From assembly GCA_902783815.1 (NCBI GenBank), contig CACZSM010000006.1:1-7190 (forward strand): a stretch of 7,190 nucleotides of DNA, read 5' to 3'. This DNA comes from an uncultured Ruminococcus sp. GTDB taxonomy: Bacteria > Bacillota > Clostridia > Oscillospirales > Acutalibacteraceae. Shown in pieces: positions 1 to 6,634 of this stretch (position 1 is its first letter; every line of letters starts with the position of its first letter). Made by a program: the position numbers and the translations under genes. The notes beneath the pieces are model-generated. The model ran no database searches. It was not told the origin of the DNA and saw nothing but the letters and a program-made list of their open reading frames with translations.

Positions 1-2340
1 CCGCAGGTATATATCGTACCAGAGGAGGATCACGGAGATCTGTATTATTACAATAACGCAATGCAGAGCAACCAGATCAATATATTGAATTACCTCGGAA
101 AGGAAATCGACATAAAGAGTAATATCCGTATGACACCGGAGGATGCGCTCGGAGATGTTGAAATAAAGATGCTTGTCGTCTATGATACGGAGTATAATTT
201 CATTAACGCTCTGTGGAGGTGGTTCAAGTATTCCGGAAGCCGCGGAACCATAATTCATGTCATATCACCGCATTATATGCTGAGGGAATACTTTGCAGCA
301 AATTTCAAAAGAAAAAAGCTACTGTATTCAAATAATGAGTTTACTGCAATGTTTCCGAGCGGAACAGTTCTTATGAAAAGCCGTCTTGCAGCAATACTTG
401 CAACACTGGGTAATATCGGACTTACGGAAAATGAAATTATGAATATCTCATGCAAGTATAACTGGGATTATACTGATGTCACGGATCTTCTTATGGATGC
501 AGTGCTTACAGTAAGGTCTAACCGTGAGTTCCATAATATCTACGAGCATTTCAGCTTTAAAGAGGAAAAGTATTTTGATAAAAACAAGAAGGATTTTGTA
601 TCTGAAGTCAGGATATACCTTTCTGATGAAAATATGATAGGTCAGCAGAAAGCTCAGCTTTCCATGGCGAGAATGTCATATAAGAATTCAGAATATATAG
701 AGCTTGATGTTCTGTGCGGAAATATTCTTAATTACTATCTTCCGGATCAGGTCATATCATTCGGCGGCAATTTCTATAATATCAAATCTGTTGATGCAAA
801 AGAGGGTGTAGTATATACTCTCCCGGCTCATACTGTAAGCGTTGCTGATTACTATATCATATCTGATTTTGTACTGAGCGATTATACGGTCATTGATAAC
901 TGTATGGACAGCCCTGTAATAGATTTCAATATCTGCCGCGCTGATGCTGAAAGACTTGTTTATGGCTACCTTTCATCAAGCAGGGGAAATGATTTTTCAA
1001 GATCAAACAAACCGACAGTAAATTGTATAAGTAATTCCGGGGTCGATTTCCAGAGTGTAAGGATGAAGGATGTTTCCATACTGGAGATAAATATACGCAA
1101 TGACAGTCTGGGAGGCAGTCCGGAAATAGCAAAAAAGGCAATACGGCTTTTATGCGTACTGCTTAACGGGCTATTCAGAACCTTGTTCCCGGAGACTCAT
1201 CAGAACCTTATTGCAGCGCCTGATTTTCCGATCGACAGGGATACAGTAAGCCGTGTAATGAAGAATTCCACAGACTGTACGACTGAAGATCTTATCTGCA
1301 TATCTGTACCGAGGGTATCGTCTGACGGTGAAAAAACCGATAACGGATATTCAAGAATTTATATTATCGAATTCAGCTGTCTTGAGTTCGGAATGGTTGA
1401 ACAGCTTTACCTTGAAAGAAATAAGATACTGAACCAGATATATGAATATCTGAACTGGTATTTAGCATCGTGCAGTTCAGCGGCAGGATCAGGAGATGGA
1501 TTCATAAGCGGCAAGTATCTGCACTTCGGACTTGACAGCATACCGGATGTTTTTGCTCCGGAGGAATTGCTGCAAATGCTCAGTGAAGTAACGGGTATGG
1601 ATGAGGAGGAGGTTTTCGAGCCTGATCCGGTTGATTCATATGTAAGACCTGTTGAGCAGAAGATGGTATGTTCATTCTGCGGCAGAGAGGTAGTATTCTC
1701 ATGGATGCTAAGTGATGGAAGGTGTATGTGTGCAAACTGCCACGATCACCAGAAAACGCAGAGGGATGAGATCAATAAGCTGTACATGGATGCAAAAAGG
1801 ATGCTTGAAGAGCATTACCATATCAGCTTTCCAAGCGGTATCAATTTGAAATTCCAGTCTGCCGATGCGATACGAAAGGCATCCGGAGGATATAAGAACG
1901 GCAGGATAGTGGGCTTCTACAAGCATGAAAAGCGTCAGATACTTATAGAGGCAAGAGGACCTGCTGTAGCGATGGAAAGCACAATAATACATGAGCTTAC
2001 TCATGCATGGCAGTATGATACTCTGCCGGTAAAACAGCTGATAAAGTCCTTCCCGAAGAAGCTGGCAATAAAAAGGTTTAATCTCCTTCTTGAAGGCCAT
2101 GCAGTATTTATCGAGATCGAAGCTATGCACGATAAAGGCGAGATCGAATATGCAAGATGGCTCCGTGAGAGCTTCCTGAGCAGAAATGATGAATACGGAG
2201 TAGGCTATAAGCTGGTAAGCGAATATATGTCTTCTAAAAAGGAAGAGGGAAGTCATATAACATCATTTGTTGCGATGGAGGAGCTTACTCAGGCAATAAT
2301 AAATAAGGAGGCAGTATTTGAATGGCCAGAAGGATATTAA
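1..2340 (+). CDS. Large multidomain protein, C-terminal part: zinc knuckle plus DA1-like zinc metallopeptidase (5' end outside window)
   Basis: The frame is open from base 1, and the first ATG (61) has no ribosome binding site at a usable distance, so the gene very probably starts upstream and this is its C-terminal 779 residues. Numbering from the ATG at 61: residues 105-150 look like a winged-helix segment; 220-262 form a beta-rich stretch (YYLPDQVISFGG, then GVVYTLP) vaguely like accessory modules of DEAD-box helicases of the MrfA/YprA type; about 350-467 is an alpha/beta region ending in IYIIE and YLNWYL. A zinc knuckle follows (C537-x2-C540, C557-x2-C560), then a metallopeptidase: H644-E-L-T-H648 as zinc ligands with catalytic E645, and E678-G-H as the probable third ligand. 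A Cys-rich zinc module followed by HExxH and EG is the layout of DA1-family peptidases. The helicase link is inference, since any ATPase motor would lie upstream of the window. No signal peptide or membrane segment is visible, so it is probably cytoplasmic. It overlaps the next gene by 19 bases. Confidence 0.82.
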   Translation, partial: PQVYIVPEEDHGDLYYYNNAMQSNQINILNYLGKEIDIKSNIRMTPEDALGDVEIKMLVVYDTEYNFINALWRWFKYSGSRGTIIHVISPHYMLREYFAANFKRKKLLYSNNEFTAMFPSGTVLMKSRLAAILATLGNIGLTENEIMNISCKYNWDYTDVTDLLMDAVLTVRSNREFHNIYEHFSFKEEKYFDKNKKDFVSEVRIYLSDENMIGQQKAQLSMARMSYKNSEYIELDVLCGNILNYYLPDQVISFGGNFYNIKSVDAKEGVVYTLPAHTVSVADYYIISDFVLSDYTVIDNCMDSPVIDFNICRADAERLVYGYLSSSRGNDFSRSNKPTVNCISNSGVDFQSVRMKDVSILEINIRNDSLGGSPEIAKKAIRLLCVLLNGLFRTLFPETHQNLIAAPDFPIDRDTVSRVMKNSTDCTTEDLICISVPRVSSDGEKTDNGYSRIYIIEFSCLEFGMVEQLYLERNKILNQIYEYLNWYLASCSSAAGSGDGFISGKYLHFGLDSIPDVFAPEELLQMLSEVTGMDEEEVFEPDPVDSYVRPVEQKMVCSFCGREVVFSWMLSDGRCMCANCHDHQKTQRDEINKLYMDAKRMLEEHYHISFPSGINLKFQSADAIRKASGGYKNGRIVGFYKHEKRQILIEARGPAVAMESTIIHELTHAWQYDTLPVKQLIKSFPKKLAIKRFNLLLEGHAVFIEIEAMHDKGEIEYARWLRESFLSRNDEYGVGYKLVSEYMSSKKEEGSHITSFVAMEELTQAIINKEAVFEWPEGY
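2305..2311 (+). promoter_or_regulatory. Strong ribosome binding site for the transglutaminase lipoprotein, inside the upstream gene
   Basis: AAGGAGG lies ten bases before the ATG at 2322 and within the last codons of the preceding gene. This supports the start choice and indicates translational coupling or at least co-transcription of the two genes. Confidence 0.8.
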
Positions 2341-3485
2341 CGATCATAATAAGCGCAGTAATACTGTGTCTTGGTACTGCCTGTGATCTGACTTCGCCGG
2401 ATGATATTATGACTGAGGGCGCGGTCAGGTTTGGTGACGGTAAATCTGAGGATAATTATGATGTCCAGGATACAGGAGCGCTTCTTGATGAACTTATCGA
2501 AAAGTATTCCGGATCATATTATAATCCGTCCGGAAGAAAAATGAGCGATGATGAATTCAGGAATGCAAAAAGGAGAAGATCATCTCAGAAAGAATCATCT
2601 GATGAAAGCTCAGAGCAGGAGTCTTCAGAAGAGAATTCAAAGCAAGAGTCGTCAGAAGAAAACTCAGAGCAGGAGTCTTCAGAAGAAAGTTCAAAGCAGG
2701 AGTCGTCAGAAGAAAGCTCAGATCAGGAATCATCTGAACCTGATGTAGAAGATTACAAGGCATCCAGTGTCAAGGATCTTCTGAGAATATTCAAAAAAGC
2801 ATTTTCAAATAATGACACACTTGTTATTGTGGAGTTGGTAGATGGTTTTACATATGATTTCACCGATAATACATCGTTCTCAACGGGCTGTTCATATTTA
2901 TACAGAAAGCTTGAGAGAGAGGATCCGATAGGTGTATCAGGTATTTATGGATGGTCATACAGGAGCGAAGGAAATGTAAATTATATTGGATTATATTATT
3001 CATTTGATATTGATGAGTTGAGGCAGATGAAAAAGGATACAGTGACCTTGCTCAAACAGGCAAAGAATAATATACATCCAAAGAGTAATAGTGATTATGA
3101 TATAGCTGTTGCAGTGAATGATTATCTTTGTGATACTGTATATTATCCGCCGAATGAGCCATACGAGCCTGTTACGCATACAGCATACGGAGCGTTCAAA
3201 AACGGATGTGCGGTATGCGAGGGTTATGCCTGCGCGGCAAAGCTGCTTCTGAATGAATTTGGAGTTGAAAGTGACATTGAGATGGGAATGTGCAGGAATG
3301 GCGGAGGTCATGCGTGGAATCTTGTAAAGGTAGATGGAAACTGGTATCAGATGGATGTCACATGGAATGATCCGTCCCCTGACAGGCATACATATTTTCT
3401 TGTAACAGATGATTATATGAAAATGAGCAGATCCTGGGATGAATCCGATTATCCTAAAACACCGAAGGTACCGTATGCTGCGTAA
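2322..3485 (+). CDS. Putative lipoprotein with Glu/Ser repeat linker and transglutaminase-like domain
   Basis: This 387-residue protein begins with a short basic then hydrophobic signal (residues 1-20) ending in LGTAC; C21 is a plausible lipidation site, although Gly at -3 is not the classical lipobox. Residues about 22-85 are polar, 91-139 are an extended Glu/Ser repeat linker, and about 148-370 form the globular domain. That domain carries the transglutaminase/protease-fold triad: C299 in AVCEGYA, H330 in GGHAWN and D345 in MDVTWND. In bacteria such domains more often act as cysteine peptidases or peptide crosslinkers than as true transglutaminases; the substrate cannot be read from sequence. 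The predicted protein is anchored outside the membrane and displayed on a flexible spacer. The start is fixed by AAGGAGG at 2305-2311, and it overlaps the upstream metallopeptidase gene, so they probably share an operon. An intracellular form would need the N-terminus not to act as a signal, which looks unlikely. Confidence 0.88.
   Translation: MARRILTIIISAVILCLGTACDLTSPDDIMTEGAVRFGDGKSEDNYDVQDTGALLDELIEKYSGSYYNPSGRKMSDDEFRNAKRRRSSQKESSDESSEQESSEENSKQESSEENSEQESSEESSKQESSEESSDQESSEPDVEDYKASSVKDLLRIFKKAFSNNDTLVIVELVDGFTYDFTDNTSFSTGCSYLYRKLEREDPIGVSGIYGWSYRSEGNVNYIGLYYSFDIDELRQMKKDTVTLLKQAKNNIHPKSNSDYDIAVAVNDYLCDTVYYPPNEPYEPVTHTAYGAFKNGCAVCEGYACAAKLLLNEFGVESDIEMGMCRNGGGHAWNLVKVDGNWYQMDVTWNDPSPDRHTYFLVTDDYMKMSRSWDESDYPKTPKVPYAA
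2592..2726 (+). repeat. Five 27-bp in-frame tandem repeats encoding a Glu/Ser linker
   Basis: Five consecutive nine-residue units with the pattern E-S-S-(D/E)-E-(S/N)-S-(E/K/D)-Q are followed by a partial sixth (ESSEP). Units 2 and 4 both use TCT for the first Ser and end S-K-Q; units 3 and 5 both use TCG and end S-(E/D)-Q. That alternation suggests duplication of a 54-bp double unit. The product is an acidic, disordered spacer between the lipid anchor and the catalytic domain. Confidence 0.92.
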
Positions 3486-3494
3486 TACGAAAAT

Positions 3495-3538
3495 AATAAT
3501 GCAGATAACCCGTCATCTGATTGGGTATCTGCATTATT
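3495..3538 (+). terminator. Probable terminator hairpin after the lipoprotein gene
   Basis: Left arm 3495-3511 (AATAATGCAGATAACCC) pairs with right arm 3523-3538 (GGGTATCTGCATTATT), giving 16 base pairs with one bulged A and an 11-base loop. It begins nine bases after the stop codon. The six-T run (3550-3555) lies about eleven bases past the stem instead of directly after it, so intrinsic termination may be imperfect and some transcription could continue into the next gene. Confidence 0.65.
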
Positions 3539-3649
3539 TAAAATTGGGATTTTTTGAAAATCACCTGTAAAGGTATTTTTTCAGAAAGCTGTTGTTAGTC
3601 CTGGTTTTCAGAGGACCCGGAATATTACATCTGAAAGGGGAGAAAATGA

Positions 3650-4807
3650 GTGTATATCAGATCCGTACTGATAACTGTTCTGAAAATCAAGAACAGGATT
3701 TTTCTGTTTTTATCGTTGTTTTTTATTTTTACAGCTATATCCGACATAGCTTCTCTTATTTCCTATTACTGGGATGACTGGGATACGATAGTAAACGCAG
3801 TATCATTTCCACAGTCTGTCACAGCTTTTATTGTTGGTTGGGTCATGCTCATAATAAGCCGGTTTTCTAAAAAACAGATAGACAGGGCGGTTTTTTATTC
3901 AAGCTATTTTGAATGTGATCTTTATGGAGTTGTGCAGATTAAAGATCTTGCTGATGTTGTGGGCTGTTCTCCGGCAGCAGTAAGAAGAAGCCTGAAATTT
4001 CTCAGATTATTTTATATGAAGGGCTTTGTCATAGGACAAAAGGATGGACAGGACTATGCGGAGATGTACAGCAAAAAAGTAAGCTGCCGCTGCAGGAACT
4101 GCGGCGCTGTTATAGATAAAAAGGTGTACTTTTCAGGATTATGTCCGTATTGCGGCACATCAGATATTTTTGCTACAGTCCTGACAGATAATAAGGTCTA
4201 TAATATTACCAGTGATTTTTCAAGAGAAAGTGAAAGACCTGAGAAGTATCTTTGTAAAGCCAGTCTTGGCAGAGTTATTCTTTTAGCAATAGCATTTGCT
4301 ATTTCCCTTGTAGTAGCAATGGTGGCAATAGTGGTCATGACAGATACTATTGGCGCGTACAATGACTATGATAAGATCTTAGAGATGATATTTTCCGGAA
4401 AAATGCACGGATCTCCGGAGATAGTACGCAAACAACTGTTATCCAATATCATATACGATATCGGATTATTAATGATAGCCATACCGTTGATCAAGCTTTC
4501 ATTAAGAAAAATAATACTTTTATCTTGTTCTATGAGAAACGCAAGAAAATTCGCATCGTCAGAAAAACCATTTATCAGACTGGAAAATTCAAAAGAGGCA
4601 AAAAAGCTGTGTAGTCAGATACAGTCAAGATATCTGAGAAACTGCACTCTTGGGAAGTATGACGGTAAATTACTGGTTTCACTTTCCAAAAAAATAGTAA
4701 AGGATAAATGTCCGACCTGTGGTGCGCCAATTACAGGAGCAGTTAGTGATAAGTATGTTTGCAATTTCTGCGGAAAGAATATCATGGGAGTAATAAGTAA
4801 AGCATAA
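3650..4807 (+). CDS. Predicted four-helix membrane protein with winged-helix-like segment and two zinc ribbons, function unknown
   Basis: A 385-residue protein starting at GTG 3650, seven bases after the ribosome binding site AGGGGAG (3636-3642). Predicted membrane segments are residues 17-40, 52-71, 208-230 and 270-290. Residues 80-128 resemble a winged helix (VQIKDLADVVGCSPAAVRRSLKFL in shape: helix, turn, recognition-like helix). Zinc ribbon 1 is C148-x2-C151 with C165-x2-C168; zinc ribbon 2 at the C-terminus is C354-x2-C357 with C371-x2-C374. Basic residues after segments 2 (RFSKK) and 4 (KLSLRK) and acidic residues in the 1-2 loop (DDWD) place the winged helix and both ribbons in the cytoplasm. 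I do not recognise a named family. It might be a membrane-anchored regulator or a protein-protein scaffold. No convincing promoter was seen in 3540-3645. The gene ends two bases before the convergent peptidase gene. Confidence 0.82.
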   Translation: MYIRSVLITVLKIKNRIFLFLSLFFIFTAISDIASLISYYWDDWDTIVNAVSFPQSVTAFIVGWVMLIISRFSKKQIDRAVFYSSYFECDLYGVVQIKDLADVVGCSPAAVRRSLKFLRLFYMKGFVIGQKDGQDYAEMYSKKVSCRCRNCGAVIDKKVYFSGLCPYCGTSDIFATVLTDNKVYNITSDFSRESERPEKYLCKASLGRVILLAIAFAISLVVAMVAIVVMTDTIGAYNDYDKILEMIFSGKMHGSPEIVRKQLLSNIIYDIGLLMIAIPLIKLSLRKIILLSCSMRNARKFASSEKPFIRLENSKEAKKLCSQIQSRYLRNCTLGKYDGKLLVSLSKKIVKDKCPTCGAPITGAVSDKYVCNFCGKNIMGVISKA

Positions 4808-4809
4808 GA

Positions 4810-5715
4810 TCATAGTATCAGTGCAAGCACCATCATTTCCTGTATTTTACTGTAGATTTTCTCAAAGTCACTGACGGGCAGAGGATTTTTGCCTTTTCCT
4901 ACCTCAATGGTAAAAGCCGGACGGCTGAAATGCTCCTCGAACCAATCCTTGAATCCGCCCCCCACGGCAAGACCCTCCGGTTCGGATAGAGTATATCCGC
5001 TTGAATAGGACATTATTTTTGCCATTTTATGAGCTTCGGGATCCTTGTATGAACCGTAGCTCCAGTAAATTTCCTCTCCCTGACTGTGAAATGCAAGCGC
5101 ATGGGAGATATTTCCTGCTCTGCAATAGGATGCGATTATTCTTGTTTCAGGCTCACTTTCAGCATATCTGCCGCCGTACCTTGTTGGTGCGGCGCTTGTT
5201 ATTCCGTTTTCCTTTTCCATTTTCAGCAGTCTTTCCCGTCCGGCAGAAAAATTATGGTTAATATCAACTCCAGCGGCATTAGCCTGCCAGTGCAGTGTAT
5301 CGCCTCCGCTGACACTGCGGACAAGCCGATCGTATTTTCCAGCGCTGTCTGCGCCGTTTATCTGGATCTCGACTCCGTCAGGATTGACGCATGGGATCAT
5401 TGCAAGACCTCTTTGATTAAGTATAGCGCCGGGGCTTACGCCGCACATACTTTTCCCTGTCATAATGCAGAAGCACAGGTCGTCAAGGAATTTCAGCAGA
5501 AGCAGAGAGGTTATCCATTCCATACCATGAAAAGCGCCTGCAAAGAGGACCTGTTTTTTACGGTTTCCTACACAAAGCATATCGACTGGTCTGGAGCAAA
5601 GGCTTTCGCCGATAGTTTCCTTTGAGATAAAGCCGTAATCGCTGAGCAAAGCACCGATAAGGCTGTCTCTTGTTTTTCTGTCACAGTTTCTTTGAAGCAT
5701 ACTTTTTTCGATCAT
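4810..5715 (-). CDS. M14-family zinc carboxypeptidase, gamma-D-glutamyl-diaminopimelate peptidase type
   Basis: Numbered from ATG 5715 (301 residues), the zinc ligands are H63 and E66 in AFHGMEW and H210 in AFHSQGEEIYW, and the catalytic Glu is E271 in TIEVGKG. VNPDG (110-114) and GVDINHNF (149-156) are further M14 signatures. The HSQGEEIYW and TIEVGKGKNPLP strings are typical of peptidases that cut the gamma-D-Glu-diaminopimelate bond of wall peptides, so a role in peptidoglycan turnover or peptide recycling is likely. There is no signal peptide and no LysM domain, which favours a cytoplasmic recycling enzyme. In-frame TTG at 5721 would add two residues, but the ribosome binding site AAAGGA (5730-5725) is only three bases from it and nine from the ATG, so ATG is preferred. 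By eye the gene is richer in G+C than the membrane-protein gene it converges on. It is probably transcribed alone. Confidence 0.9.
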   Translation of the reverse strand: MIEKSMLQRNCDRKTRDSLIGALLSDYGFISKETIGESLCSRPVDMLCVGNRKKQVLFAGAFHGMEWITSLLLLKFLDDLCFCIMTGKSMCGVSPGAILNQRGLAMIPCVNPDGVEIQINGADSAGKYDRLVRSVSGGDTLHWQANAAGVDINHNFSAGRERLLKMEKENGITSAAPTRYGGRYAESEPETRIIASYCRAGNISHALAFHSQGEEIYWSYGSYKDPEAHKMAKIMSYSSGYTLSEPEGLAVGGGFKDWFEEHFSRPAFTIEVGKGKNPLPVSDFEKIYSKIQEMMVLALIL

Positions 5716-5744
5716 TGTCAATATTCCTTTCTGAGAGTATTTTT

Positions 5745-5774
5745 TATATAGACAAATTGTAATACATCTGATAA
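5745..5774 (-). promoter_or_regulatory. Candidate promoter for the M14 peptidase gene
   Basis: Read on the minus strand, TTATCA (5774-5769) and TATATA (5750-5745) are separated by 18 bases, and the ribosome binding site follows about 15 bases downstream. Each hexamer matches consensus at only four of six positions, so this is tentative. Confidence 0.3.
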
Positions 5775-5776
5775 AG

Positions 5777-5790
5777 GAATAATGTCGGAT
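5777..5790 (+). repeat. 14-base motif GAATAATGTCGGAT, copy 1
   Basis: An exact copy occurs in inverted orientation at 6646-6659, upstream of mscL. Here it lies in the divergent intergenic region between the M14 peptidase and the small Cys-rich protein gene. Whether it is a regulator site or chance cannot be told from one pair. Confidence 0.4.
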
Positions 5791-5846
5791 ATAGCGGCCG
5801 GGTTTTACAAAAAATCTGTAAGACTATTTCAAACGAAGAGAAATAA

Positions 5847-5855
5847 TGTTATAAT
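5847..5855 (+). promoter_or_regulatory. Extended -10 promoter for the small Cys-rich protein
   Basis: TGTTATAAT is a perfect -10 hexamer (5850-5855) with the TGn extension. The -35 region 17 bases upstream (TTTCAA, 5827-5832) is poor, as is common for extended -10 promoters. Transcription would begin near 5862, shortly before the ribosome binding site. Confidence 0.7.
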
Positions 5856-5872
5856 GAGTATTATAAAAAAAC

Positions 5873-5878
5873 AAGGAG
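5873..5878 (+). promoter_or_regulatory. Ribosome binding site that fixes the small-protein start
   Basis: AAGGAG lies eight bases before ATG 5887. It also lies downstream of the promoter at 5847-5855, which rules out the in-frame ATG at 5782 as the main start because that ATG is upstream of the predicted transcript. Confidence 0.8.
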
Positions 5879-5886
5879 TAAAAAAG

Positions 5887-6099
5887 ATGTTCAGAAAAAA
5901 ATTATTCGGAAATAATATTGCGCCGGACTGTACCTATTGTTTTTACAGTGAAAAAAACAGTGGCGGTAAATTGATATGTCGGTACGGTTCGCCAACGATG
6001 GGAACCGTTTGTCAGAGATATATGTATGACCCGCTTAAAAGGGAGCCAAAAACTCTGCCCGATATGCCAAAATTTACCGCCGATGATTTTAAATTATAA
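5887..6099 (+). CDS. Conserved small Cys-rich protein (70 aa), function unknown
   Basis: This 70-residue soluble protein has a basic start (MFRKKLFG), a four-cysteine set C15-x2-C18, C31, C42, and a C-terminal tail with YDPLKREP and a terminal FTADDFKL. The spacing suggests a small metal-binding fold, zinc or possibly iron-sulfur. From memory, short clostridial proteins share this plan (DCxYC near the start, a C...C pair, then YDPLKR-P and a DFKL end), but I cannot give a name or function. The start is set by AAGGAG at 5873-5878 and the promoter at 5847-5855. It is predicted to be monocistronic; it ends four bases before the convergent mscL stop. No hairpin terminator is seen, only a T-rich tract from 6106 on that doubles as the Lys-rich tail codons of mscL on the other strand. 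Confidence 0.85.
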   Translation: MFRKKLFGNNIAPDCTYCFYSEKNSGGKLICRYGSPTMGTVCQRYMYDPLKREPKTLPDMPKFTADDFKL

Positions 6100-6103
6100 G
6101 AGC

Positions 6104-6598
6104 TTACTTCTTTTTCTTTTTGTCATCCTCTTTAAGAGCTTCCTCAGCTATTTCAAGGATAGAAGTACAATGAGCGCAGCGAGTTGCATTAATATCTATC
6201 TCGCTCATACAGAAAGGACACTTCTTTGTAGTCGGAGCAGCTTCCGGTTCAGGCTTTTTAGCGATAGAGGTCAGTCTGTTCACAGCCTTTACCATTGCGA
6301 AGATAATGATAGCCATAATCAGGAAGTTAATGATCGCAGCAGCAAATTTGCCGAATGCGATAGGTCCGACATTAAGAGCCTCAGTAGCCTTTGAGAAGTC
6401 CAGCTTACCTGTATCCGGGTTAGTGAAGTCAGTACCCGTAGCGACACCAATGATCCAGCTCACACCCGGAAGGATCACATCATTACAGAGTGATGTAACG
6501 ATATCACCGAAAGCAGCACCGATGATAACACCGACTGCCAGATCCATTACATTGCCTCTCATGACGAATTCCTTAAACTCACTCATCAATTTACCCAT
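6104..6598 (-). CDS. mscL: Large-conductance mechanosensitive channel MscL with C-terminal zinc ribbon
   Basis: A 164-residue inner-membrane channel that opens under membrane tension to release solutes on hypo-osmotic shock and acts as a homopentamer. The N-terminal amphipathic helix and first pore helix (about residues 5-46: FKEFVMRGNVMDLAVGVIIG in type) are the MscL signature; a periplasmic loop with TNPDTGKLDF follows, then the second helix at about 77-105 (FGKFAAAIINFLIMAIIIF). In place of the usual short helical tail, C127-x2-C130 and C141-x2-C144 form a zinc ribbon, followed by an acidic/Lys-rich tail ending in KKKKK. This extension is the reason for the above-usual length (many MscL are about 130-150 residues) and is known to me from other Firmicute MscL sequences. 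The start ATG 6598 has GGAGGT (6612-6607) eight bases upstream; M5 is a poorer alternative. Confidence 0.96.
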   Translation of the reverse strand: MGKLMSEFKEFVMRGNVMDLAVGVIIGAAFGDIVTSLCNDVILPGVSWIIGVATGTDFTNPDTGKLDFSKATEALNVGPIAFGKFAAAIINFLIMAIIIFAMVKAVNRLTSIAKKPEPEAAPTTKKCPFCMSEIDINATRCAHCTSILEIAEEALKEDDKKKKK

Positions 6599-6606
6599 AA
6601 TATACT

Positions 6607-6612
6607 ACCTCC
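6607..6612 (-). promoter_or_regulatory. mscL ribosome binding site
   Basis: GGAGGT on the minus strand, eight bases before the ATG at 6598, decides the start over the internal Met at residue 5. Confidence 0.8.
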
Positions 6613-6634
6613 GTATATAAAAAATTGTATCTAT

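Noticed and set aside
23..61. AGGAGG at 23-28 as the ribosome binding site for a start at ATG 61
   Set aside because: The gap is 32 bases and the bases encode Glu-Glu-Asp in a frame that stays open to the window edge, so the gene most likely begins upstream.
1708..2256. 182-codon open frame on the minus strand
   Set aside because: It lies opposite the zinc-knuckle and peptidase coding region, has no recognisable protein features, and is explained as a shadow.
2548..2763. Short open frames on both strands over the Glu/Ser repeat
   Set aside because: They arise from the low-complexity 27-bp repeat read in other frames.
3598..3616. Small hairpin GTCCT / AGGAC before the membrane-protein gene
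   Set aside because: Only five pairs with a nine-base loop and no further riboswitch-like or attenuator structure.
5086..5625. 179-codon open frame on the plus strand
   Set aside because: It lies wholly opposite the M14 peptidase gene, whose catalytic motifs are intact; the translation shows no family features.
5782..5886. Upstream in-frame ATG that would lengthen the small Cys-rich protein to 105 residues
   Set aside because: It lies upstream of the predicted promoter and lacks a well-spaced ribosome binding site; ATG 5887 has both.
6098..6141. Direct repeat AAGAGCTT (6098-6105 and 6134-6141) at the 3' end of mscL
   Set aside because: Eight bases, mostly within coding sequence, with no target-site or recombination context.
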